The notes under the pieces: model-generated | Seen by the model: the letters and a program-made list of their open reading frames with translations, nothing else | Told to the model about the DNA's origin: nothing | The model's database searches: none | NCBI GenBank assembly: GCA_012931725.1 | Contig: CM022945.1 | Coordinates: 20,742,318 to 20,806,317 of the forward strand | Origin: Litsea cubeba | Lineage: Eukaryota; Streptophyta; Magnoliopsida; Laurales; Lauraceae | DNA length: 64,000 bases | Reading direction: 5' to 3' | Program-made: the position numbers and the translations under genes | In this document: piece after piece, positions 47,036 to 57,608 of the stretch | Numbering within the stretch: the stretch's first letter is position 1 | Layout: each line of letters starts with the position of its first letter

Positions 47036-47340
47036 GCTTATTTGGATGTACGGTGGATTAAAGTATGATGAGGTGAAGCATCAAATTAAGCGAGAATAAA
47101 ATATAAGATCTTATGATTGTGTTTTGTTTTTAGTTGTTTAGTATGAAATTTTTTTGACTTTTTATATAAAAAAAGTGGAGGTTTTTTTTTTTTAGTATAA
47201 GAAGGAAGTTGTTTTTTTATTTTTTTTTATTTTTAAATTCGGAAGGAATTTTAAAATTATATATTTTTAGTATAATCCATTGTCATTTCTTATTTAGATT
47301 TACTTTATTTTACTTTAATAAGTTAATTGCCAAATACGCA
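47036..47340 (+). mobile_element. AT-rich MITE, family copy 2
   Basis: Its ends, TTATTTGGATGTAC and the inverse TATTTGGCAATTAAC, are diverged TIRs. The interior contains GCATCAAATTAAGC, TTTTTAGTTGTTTAGTATG and TTTTTTTGACTTTTTATA, collinear with copy 1 read on the minus strand. It lies about 250 bp 3' of the orphan gene. Confidence 0.6.
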
Positions 47341-48523
47341 GAGGGTTTAAGTATGAGAAATTAGCACAACTGCAACTCACACTTGTAAGGTTTAAGGTGT
47401 AAGGTGATCCCATCTTACATATGCAAGGCAAGTTCAAAGGGTGGACCCCGTTTTTTAAATCTGTTTTTGTTGGTGATGCCATTATGCCAAGTAAGATGAA
47501 CTTGTAAATGGGTTCACCTTTCTTATGAGTTATGACCCATGGTAAATGGGCCTTACATTTGGAAATTGATGGTCTTTATCAGATGGGCCCAATGATCCCA
47601 ACTATGAATCGGTTGGTCTTAATTATATGGGTCCAACAGGAAATGTGTCTACATGGCTGTTATATTCATCATCCCTTTGGCCTATGAGGTCCCTATCATA
47701 GTTGATCCTGAGTAGATCCATGCATTAGGGGTAATTGGTCTTAAAAATGGGTGGTCCTTTGTACCCCAACGTGTGAGTTCTAGTTCCAAATGCAGCATCT
47801 ACCCTTATAAAATCCAAGAAATGACCTGCTTTGCTTGATAACTTTCTTTACACATCTAACCGGATTCCACTTGCATGCATCTTCGTCTGTGGCTCATTTG
47901 ATGAGGAACATGTGGATGAACATTTGTTGGCCAAAATGGGAAGCCAACGAAATAAAAAGGGGTTTGGTTTCTGGGTTGAATCAATTCCATCCGGGAATAA
48001 GGTTAGGGATGGCAATATGAATTAGGTTTAGTTTATGTCACGTGGAACGTAGAGGGTAACATGTACGGGTCCAACTTAAAAGGTAGGAGAGGAGGGTTAA
48101 TCAAAACCCGTAATTGACGGGTTGGTTTTGGCTTTGGTTTGGGTTTGGGTTGGGCGGGTCTCAGTTGAATTTATGAAGTACAAAGCTGAACTCAGGCCAC
48201 CAATGTCAGCCTGAACCGAAACCCAAAAAAAAAGGTCAACTCACAATGAATTACTGGGTTGTGTTGGGGCTTGAGGGCTGAATTTGGTGGGTTGGGTCAG
48301 GAATTGGCATACCTGCATGTGATGGATGTGCTTAATTGTTGGGTTGCCAGCGGGCAAAGGGTGAGTGACCTTAGCTAGATGGATACTTAGGGCGGGGTAT
48401 TAATTTTACTTCTTTCCTCATTCACAAAAAGTGGATGCTATTTTATGATCATTTTTGTATACTTTATGTAAATAAAAAGGCCCTCTGATGGATAGTAGTC
48501 CTAATGTAGTCTCTATAGTGGCA
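47341..48523. other. Spacer with a possible degraded hAT-type MITE
   Basis: Noncoding. Positions about 48004-48315 start TTAGGGATGGCAATATG and end ATTGGCATACCTGC, a weak inverted pair (10 of 14 bases) typical of TAGGGATGGCAAT MITEs. No TSD was found, so the MITE call is tentative. Confidence 0.35.
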
Positions 48524-49097
48524 GGCAGAAGCAGTGGCGGACCCACGTTGAAGGTGTTGGGGGCTTCAGCCCCCACAAGTCTTGGGAAAATCTCATTAGA
48601 GCTATGTAGCATGTCTGTGTGAGCCCCCATCTAAAAAATCTAGTAGTCCCCCCATCCCGTCAGACCCTCCCTCATTTTGATGCATGAAATCATTTAAAAT
48701 AACCCACATGTTAGATTAATTATTAAATGATCCTAATCATTTAACAAGTCCATTTTTTGTGGAGTGTAACAATATCTTTTGTCCATCCAACTAAAAAGTG
48801 GACCACCGATGAGATGATAACATCTAGTTCGATTGCAATTTTGATCGAGGTCATAAACTATCATAGTGGTGAGCCAATCTTGCACAAAATAGATCAATGG
48901 GCTGATGCATGGATCGAGATTTGACTTTTAATGAGAGAATGTTAGTTGGTGTTGTTTAATTTTTATATCTATTTAAATGCTATATATATTGCAATTGTTA
49001 ATATGAAAAAAGTATAATAAAGTAATGATTGACCTTTTCAATTGACCATTATCAGCCCCCCTCAGATGATAATCCTGGGTCCGCCACTGGGCAGAAG
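48524..49097. mobile_element. hAT-type MITE (CAGTGGCGGACCC family), 8-bp TSD
   Basis: The element is 48532-49089 (558 bp) with TIRs CAGTGGCGGACCCA at the left and the same sequence inverted at the right. Perfect 8-bp target duplications GGCAGAAG lie at 48524-48531 and 49090-49097. It has no transposase. Same family as the ENR-intron element at 20870 and the fragment at 16891. Confidence 0.93.
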
Positions 49098-52000
49098 TGA
49101 TGGCCCATACTAAAGATGGTCCCAATCAGGTAGGTTTTACTTAAGTCACAACCCAATATTTGGCTGCACATGCATATTCTTTAAAAATTAAGAACCACAG
49201 TTCTCAAAGCTAGAAATAGCCCACACGTACGCGGTACGCCCTCAGTCACTGGGATATGTCGTGTTTCTCCATATAGACAAATCCCCTTTTTTGCAATTGG
49301 TGAAATGATTTTTATTTTTTATTTTTTATGAGAAAACAGTACAGTAAACATTATCAACCCCCTTTTGCTCCTCCAAATTATATGAGGAACGGCCAACGGG
49401 TCTAGTCTTTCTCATTCCATCTATTGATTTGGGCAGAGAGTCACCATTTACCCTAAAAACATATGATCAATGATTTTGATTTTTTTATTCTTTTGGGTAT
49501 GTTGAAATTCATCACCATTATACTTCTTAGTTTTTCTTTGTGGGTTTTCCAATCATTAAATTTTATTTGTGATGTATTCAATTTCTCCACTTGGTGCTCT
49601 GCTCTTTTCGGTTTACTTTCTTTTTTACGTGAAATCTGATAAGAGAACGGCTCTTTACCACGGCATGGACTTTAATCTCATGCATTTCTCATGAAGAAGC
49701 GGGTGAGCGTATTCCAATTAATTCAGTTTAGTTTTGTGAATGGAATTGCTACAATTAAGGGCGGGATGCATGTTGAATATGTCGCAAACCAGATTGCAAA
49801 CCACGTAATGAATGTGGTAAACAAATTGAGAAAGGATGCAACATGAAGGCTCATACACTGAAGAACCATCAGTTTAGTTATGTGAATGGAATTGCTACAA
49901 TTAAGGGCGAGATGAATGTTGAATATGTTCCAGACTAATTTGTAAAGCATCATGAAGCAGAATCAATTGTGGGTTTTCTTCTATGCCAACATGACCTAAG
50001 CTGAAAATAAGTTTGAATTTGAAAATCCATTTCATTGTTGTAGTCTTTATTATGTTTTTTTTTTAATTAACAGTTAGTCGTGCCTAAGTATAAAACATGT
50101 AGAGATCTCCAATATGGCATAAACCACCTTTAATATAACAAAAAACTCTTCCTCTAGCATGCCTTCGCTATGCCATTGCTTCAAATTTGTCCAACTCAAT
50201 TTCTTTGGAAGCTTGATTTACATTATACAAATCACCGACAAAGATTTTAACCACGCTTTTTTAAATTGTTTGCCCTACCCGAATATTAGCACAAGTAGTA
50301 TTTCTAATCCACTAAAAGCACATTGCGACTGAATTGATTAAATCTTCGTCACAGAGAATTAATATAGGTGCGGTTATGACTGCAAGAAGCCTGATAAAAT
50401 AAAAATCAATAAATTATTACCAATTTTCTTAAAACATAAAATAAAAAAAACATATTATATAGTAATTATGAGTTTTTTTAATCTTTCATTTTGTAAAAGA
50501 CAGTTTCTCACCATTGGGTTTTTTTTTTATTTCTTTTATTTTTTTTGGGTTTGGGTTTTTGTGCTTTTTTGTAAAATTGAAATACTTCAGAAGATTTTAT
50601 TTAGTGGAAAACTGGTTGTGAAATCAAAAGTAAGTTGAAATATGGAGACACATGTCCCTTTCTGAAAAAAAAATCTTTATATTACTACTGTCATTTTTTA
50701 GTAAAATCTCAGATCTATCATTAATTGGCATTAAGCAGAATATTATAAAAAAACAAATAATACCTGGTGGTAGGAACTCCCTGCAGGCAGCATGTAGAGG
50801 ATGTACTGGAAATGTAAAAGGAACAAAATTTTTAACATCAATGAATTTGAAAAAAGAGACAAGAAAAAAAAACGTTCTAGATGTTGTTGTGGTAAATAAA
50901 TTAGAAAAAAAAGAGAAATTAAGAAAATAAAAATATTTAAAAAATAAAAATGCAATGTAGAGGATTTTGTGGTGGACTGTTCAGCGGGCAGCACGACGAA
51001 GAGGTAGTGGAGTTGAAAAAATAAAAAATAGCATTAATTTATTTTAGAAACTCTATCACCAACGTCGGGTTTGATAAATGGTTGATGGGATTTTTCAAAA
51101 TAGTGGCATTTTTTAAGTTCTTTATATGTTGCTATTTTGAATATAAAGTTTTTTAAGGCATTTTTCAATTGAACTCGCAATTTTGATATAATTTTAACTT
51201 TATATTCTCAAATAAGAATAGTCATGCAGTGTCTTGCATGATCTGGATTCCTTTAAGCCTCATCTGGTAGCAACGGTTCTTACTACCATTTTAAGTTTCA
51301 AAGTTAATTTTATTCATAATTAATTTTAATTTTTCTTTGTTTATTGCTTTAGCTATACTTCTTTCATTCATAAACTTATAATCACTTTTAAAACTGATGA
51401 TATAAAACTACTATTTACTAAATAAGTAATAAAAAAAGATTAAGTTAGATGTAATTCTTAAATAAAAAAAAATTAATGACATACTTTTCTTCTTATACCA
51501 CCCATTATCGATAAAGATATTATGACTGTAAATAGACTTAAGCACACCTAGAATCAATCAGGTCAATTTGCTGTGGCAATACGATGAAAAAAAATTCTAA
51601 GAAAATGAGATAAAATGCAGGTTAGAGTGGGAAACTAAAGCTTGAAAATAAATGAGAGTTATGGATTGAAAAGAAAGAACATGTCTTATTTATATGTTAA
51701 AGAAGTCATAGATGATTGACAAATGTCACTCATTTAATCATACACAAAGAATGACATCAAGTGTCATGACATAAAATGGTAGTTTCAAAATAAAATGTCA
51801 TAGACTATTCGCAAATGCTCATCTAAACTATCATTACAAAAGTAAGATAGCAAAGTGTTAATAGGTCACATTAAAGTTAAGTTGTTGGAGGGGTACGAGA
51901 ATAAGACAAGTTAAAGTTAGATTGGAGGGGCAAATATCATGTATTGATTTAAGTCTAATCCAATCAATCCATTAATTAATAACTATTAATAACTAAATAG

Positions 52001-53360
52001 GTTTCAAGTTATGTGATCGGTTGAGTGAAGACTACTATTACTACCCATATATATTTCAAAACGTTCTCCAATCAAGAGGTTATAGTTATTTTCTCAATGA
52101 CATCATACAAAGTTCTTATTAATTACTGCAACTTAAATGAGTTTATCAATTTACTCACTTTAGTTTGTTACCATCGACCAGATTTTATTTTATATTTATA
52201 AGTTTGTAGCGGTCTCATAATAGTTGTTTATTGGGTCCAGATTAAATTGACTAGGACCAATCCATTATAATTGGCCCAACTTTTAAACTTTATTTTTTGT
52301 TCAATGCATTTATTATTATTGGATTGACCACACACAATCAATATCCTAAATTGCATAATCTCGGCCTTCAAATTAAAAGAGCAAGACTAAAAAGACCAAT
52401 AGCAGTGATCTAAAGGTGGCTTTACAAAACGAAAACAACCGATGAGGAATAAGAATCCGATTTCAATAAAACAGAAGCCATCTTTGATGAAAAACTTGTT
52501 GCCGATGGAACACTACAGCCGGAGGAAAGAAAAAGACCCAAAGAGAATGGTCCAACCGAAAATCTGCATTACTGCAATTGATCAATTGGAAGCTTCTCAC
52601 TGAGCAGACTGAGAGGATTAGCAGTGAACAATGGCCCTTTTAAGGTAAAAGCATCAAAGCTTTCAAAGATAATGAAAACTTGAAAACTATTTTGAAGTGA
52701 ACAATTAGAACTCTTGCATGGTATCCTAAATGAGAATTAAAATAATGCAAAATCTTACTTGTAATGTCATGAGCATGTATATCACTTATAAATTTGAATA
52801 AAAATGAGTGGAAATGTAGATCTTACCATGCCAAAGGCCCAAAGCCCATGTTAACATCATCATAACCATAGAGTTTTGGAAACAGAGATATTTATAAAAT
52901 AGGATCATGCCAATTTAGTTGTGGGTCACATGGAATGCCAATCCACTTATTTTCATCTCCTTTGAATGAGACACGCGAAAACAGTAAGGGCCCATTTTGG
53001 TTGTCATAAATTTTGTTTAAGGCACGGGATAAACACATGTAATTTTTATTTTTTAATTTGGATTCTTTTCTAGAACCAATTCTTGGAAAACTCATTTTTT
53101 ATTTGTTGTTTATGTCAATACTTTTCTACATTTGAGTAAATTTTTTATATAAGATTTTAAATATGATAAATAATACATCCAAAACTCAAGATACCAATTT
53201 TCCCAGTTCATTTGTCATTATTTTTTTTAACTTATTAAAATCTAAAAATGATAAATAAATTATTCTTTATTGTAATAAATATTATATTTGTTATTTTAGA
53301 TTTAATTTCTTTCTAACAGTATTTCAAAGAAAATCGCAATTTTAAAATATTTTTACTTTT
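49098..53360. other. Long AT-rich gene-free spacer
   Basis: No gene is supported. It includes a spaced duplication: GTGAATGGAATTGCTACAAT with its following ~60 bp occurs at about 49736 and 49879. The right-hand end may be the body of the Helitron whose 3' terminus lies at 53363-53392; its 5' end was not found. Confidence 0.45.
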
Positions 53361-53362
53361 TA

Positions 53363-53392
53363 GGCCCGGCTTAGCACGGGCCTCCTTCCTAG
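53363..53392 (+). mobile_element. Helitron 3' terminus
   Basis: A perfect 6-bp-stem hairpin (GGCCCG, 8-nt loop, CGGGCC) is followed six bases later by CTAG and then T, the canonical Helitron 3' end (CTRR inserted between A and T). The matching 5' TC end is not identified, so the body length is unknown. Confidence 0.7.
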
Positions 53393-53904
53393 TATAAATA
53401 TATTGTGCCGAGAAATGTGTGAGGATTGGAGATTGCTAAATTGTGCCTAAGTTATTTCTTCATGTTTATTGGTGCCGGGTGTTTTGCTAGTGTTTTTTTT
53501 TTTTTTTTTTTGCTATTTAACTTATGGGAAAGCAATCATGGTTAACCAAGGTTTTAATTAATGGCTAAAGCCAATGGTTTCTCAGTTCAATTTGTTGCAG
53601 ATTTATCATATATTGTGACAGAAAAAAAATGATCTAAATTATTTTATTTTTTTGTTTTTGGTACCCCAGCTACAGTGGCTGGGACCATTTTTTTTTTTTT
53701 CAATTTCCTTTATTTAGAGAGCCTGGTATACCCGGGTGTTTTGCTATTGGTTTTTTTTTTTTTTTTTTTTTTTTTTTGCTATGTGACTTATGGGAAAGCA
53801 ATCCTGATTAACCAAGGTTTTAATGGCTAAAGCCAGTGGTTTCTTAGTTCAATCTGGTTGCAAATTTCTCATATATTGTGACAGAAAAAAAATAATCTAA
53901 TTTT

Positions 53905-54050
53905 TTTTCAATTTCCTTTATTTAGAGAGCCCGGTATAGCTGGGAAAGAAGTCTGCATATACACATGCGGGAATATAGGGGGGAGGTGGGGGTTGAACCC
54001 CTGACTTCCCAAGTAACAACCCAACTATTCACCACTCGGGTAAGGAGTGA
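53905..54050 (-). mobile_element. tRNA-derived SINE
   Basis: On the minus strand a CCGAGTGGTGAATAG head is followed by AGGGGTTCAACCCCC (box B-like), a short body and a tail GGAAATTGAAAAAAAA. A tail-end fragment of the same family lies at about 53693-53735. Not a tRNA gene. Confidence 0.5.
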
Positions 54051-54927
54051 TTTTTTATCTAAATTGTTAACCTATTGACTAAGGTTGTGTCAAAGGCATC
54101 ATAAATTGCATCTCAGTGTGGCCTCCAAATTGTAGAATTCGTGTTTCTAAGCTAAGAATGGTTTGATTGTTCTCTAAATTGGCTCCACTAATTAAATTGT
54201 GCCCTCCATGATTACCATAATCTCAATCTGAACCCACGGCTTTACCACTAGCTGGGAGTCCGATTCTCACCTGGTGGACCAACCACCAACCTCTCAAATC
54301 CAAACCCTTTAAAATGCCGGTTCCACTATAGGTAGAGGTGGGCCACATTTGACCATTTTTATCCCATCAGAGCTTGATGTGCTGTCCTCTTGACACATGC
54401 CATTGAGAAAAAAAAAATGAATAGAAGAAATAAATCTTACAGTGGGCCCCAGCTCTAACGGGATCAAAATTCCTATCAGCATGGATACACCGATTTGAGC
54501 GGTTTGGATTGAGTGGCCTCCACTCAAAGTCTCAAAGTCCCCTTCAGACGCCATGACACTTTGCTCTGCTCAACAGGACAATATTTAAAAAAACAACCTC
54601 CATGATTTAATGGAATCCTATTGAGGTGCTGATATGAACTACGGAATCGAAAGATTGGACCTGAGTAAATGGTTCGTTTTAAAAGGAGAAATCGTAGTCT
54701 TGGACATGAGGAAATGCTTTTAGTAACTGGTACCTACAATTTCTAACATATGGTGCCCCAGTGGCCCAGTCGAACCATGATTTAGAGAGATGATTAAAAA
54801 GAAAGGGTACTAGGCATTGAGTTGGCTGTGATAAAAAACTAAAGATGTGGGTCTCATGAAATCTATGGCGAGAATCTGTCTCTCATCTCAGCTCACTGAC
54901 ACCTCTCCCTCTCTCTCTCGCTCTCGC

Positions 54928-55010
54928 TCAAACACAAGCTCCTTTTGCTCTCTATTGCTCTCTAATTTCTAGGTGACCTTTTGCTCTCTAATTTCTAGGT
55001 GAACTTTGCG
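54928..55010. repeat. Short ~29-bp tandem repeat
   Basis: TTTTGCTCTCTAATTTCTAG followed by GTGA occurs twice in a row, with a third partial copy upstream. Confidence 0.7.
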
Positions 55011-57044
55011 TCCATCCCTCCTTTTACTGTTACGTGGAGAAAGATTACAAGATCATTGATAAATCAGGTTTTAATTTCAGCCTCTTTGGATAATTTACTT
55101 GTATACCGTTGTGAAGTAAATGATAAAATTAGAAGAGAAGTAAAGTACTAAATGACAAAGGAACGCCTATTCCCTAGCTCATGGTCTTTTGTCATTTAGT
55201 GTCATGGATATCATTTAGTACTACAAGATAATAACTTTTTTACTTTTTTGTTCAAAATAAAATAGTTTTTTGAAATTTAGGACCTTTTTATTTAAGTCCC
55301 TCTCTTCATTTTTTCTTTTCGATTTAACGTTTCTCTTCACTTCACTATATAAATAAATTATCAAATTATAAATCCTTTACGTGATAAAAGGTAATGTGAC
55401 TAGTTTGTACCCGCCACTCCATGGAAAGTGGAAAACTTAATATTGATGGTAGTGTATTGGTATTTGGTAGAGTATGAAGAGGGGGACTTATCAAAGACTT
55501 TTAGGATAATGTGCTCCAAACTAGTCTGTTCATTATGTGATGGTGACTCTAATGGAGAAGAAATCTGGCCTTGGTGCCTATCAGGCACTGATGTCTGTTG
55601 AACCTTAGAGGTGAAGGAAGCAATTTTTTTAATGTGATTCTCTTCTCTTGTTGAATTGGTGACTACAAGAAATGGTTGTCCCTGGGATAGGTCAGATTGG
55701 ATTGAAGAAATTACTACATCTTAGCAATGCAGATGCTGATGGGTGAGGGAATAAAGCTTTTTTTTTTTTTTTACTGTTTACTATTTGACATGTAGCACAT
55801 GCTTTTGAGTTTGGTTTTTCCCAATTTTTTTTTGTTGGTGTCATAATTGCTCGACAGCCTTGACCGTTTGTAAGGTAAAAATGTCCCTTTTTCATTTTTT
55901 TTTCTTGGATATTTTTTGCATTTCGCTTGTGGCTTTTCTATTTGTATGCCATAAATCAAAGCATAGAGTTTTCAAATTTATATGGAATCCCTCTCTCTTT
56001 TACGGCTCATTATATTCAATAGTGTGGATCACTGAATAATGCACCTCTGTAGGGAAATGGGGATAAGAGAACTTCAGATGTTGTGAGGGTTAGGATAGGG
56101 CGTGATAATTTCCTCTTCATTTGTATGTATGCCACTCTCTTCCATTAATTAGGCAAGACAGTCTTTAGACACAAGGAAGACATCTCTCTCTGACTGCTAC
56201 AACAAAAAAGAGTGTTTTAGAAGTGGGATTAACTAGAGGGACCCAAATTTTTTCCTGATTTATAAAAATAGATTAAAAATTCTGTTTGACAGCAGCCCCT
56301 GTTCTTAGCATATTCAACATTTTATTCGTTCATTATTTTGTATCCCAATTAGATGTCCGGAGGGTATTAAGTTTTCTTAGCTAATCATTACCACTAAACC
56401 TGAATTACTCAGTCAAAATTGTCACTCCCAACTTACAATCTGTTTTTCTCTATTTATGACTGTTTTTGTGGTGATGATGAAAAAGCTAACCTAAAAATAA
56501 CATACAACTCAGTTTCAACCAAGTTTCTAATCCTTGCACTGTAGAGGTCTCTAGTTAATTTTATATCCATGCTAATATTCATTCAGATTCTTGCAAATTT
56601 CCCATCAATTTTATAAAGAACAAGGGTAGGTTTGGATGAGGAGAAAATTGAGGTGGAATTTTGCATAGAAAAGAGTTTTCTCAGCATCCAAACACACACC
56701 TAAGTCCATAATCAACACACCCATAACAGCTGATTAATAAACTATCTCGTGCTTTCTCGCCATGCACAAATACCATATATATAAACTGCATGAGCAATGA
56801 CCATTTAACATTTACTTTAGCGTCTGCCACCAGAACACACACAAACACATGTTAGTCCAACAAAAAACAGGAGCAGAACTTCAACAGAGATTTTGTACAG
56901 TAGAGAAGAAATAAATATACACTATGATAAAAAATGCAGTATTAACTACCTTTCTTGAAATTTTAAATTAATCATAGCTACTTGCATATTATATATACAA
57001 CCCCTGAAATTATATACAAATTTTTTTCAAAAATCTAGAAAAAA

Positions 57045-57235
57045 ATGGTACCCCCAAAATCAGATAATAGGTTGCTTGCCCTTCCTCTTGGCAACTCTAG
57101 GAGGTCTTTTTTTCTGGTGAATCATTATCGAATGATTGGGTGTCGTCGGTTCCTAGACAGCTTTTTGATGGGTGTCGTTGGTGCAGATGCCTGTGAATCA
57201 GATGTGCTCAGACTATTAATGCAAAAACACATTTG
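57045..57235 (-). pseudogene. NSE4 last-exon pseudogene fragment
   Basis: The minus strand matches NSE4 exon 7 (25834-26049): it retains SDSQASAPTTPI then KKLSRNR. It has an internal deletion where GLVMQEQSV lies in the intact gene and an extra A in the poly(A) run of the PEKR codons that shifts the frame, so it cannot be translated through. No other NSE4 exon is present upstream. It is the right edge of the duplicated segment. Confidence 0.85.
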
Positions 57236-57608
57236 TGCTATACTGCTATATCTTTACATTCGTGAACAAAAACTAATTTAGCAAGAAATCTCACAATATC
57301 ATTTTATATCTGTGATCTTCACGTCTGAAGCCAACGTGCTCTGCATGCAATTTACATAGTTTGTAAAACTATAACCATCGTTTATCATCTAGATGATGCT
57401 CTGTGCCTGATGCTGGTAAGATGTCAGTGATTATGTTTGATCATGTGAAACAATGATAATCCTTGAAGAACTTAAAAACTCTCAGCAATTCAAGAATTCC
57501 AAAAAAAAAAAAAACATTTTGAAGATCTTCTCTCTCCAAGAAATCAGGGCAGTTATTTTTGTCGCTGTACATACTCCAAGATCCAGTGAAAAATTCATAG
57601 AAGCAAGC

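Larger units (their letters stand above)
53435..56960 (+). repeat. Decayed direct duplicate of the ENR flanks (ENR exons absent)
   Basis: Collinear, same-strand blocks match 17390-25740: 53435-53640 (and again 53735-53905) with 17390-17640; 54064-54650 with 18380-19000 (promoter and 5' UTR); 55843-56400 with 21295-21960 (intron 1); 56640-56960 with 25570-25740. ENR exon 1 and exons 2-12 have no counterpart, so the coding body was deleted or never copied. Indels and substitutions are common, so the duplication is not recent. Confidence 0.85.

Noticed and set aside
57290..57600. Further ZEP exons (FHA region) downstream of exon 9
   Set aside because: Candidate acceptors lead to stops within a few codons and no FHA-like residues are seen.
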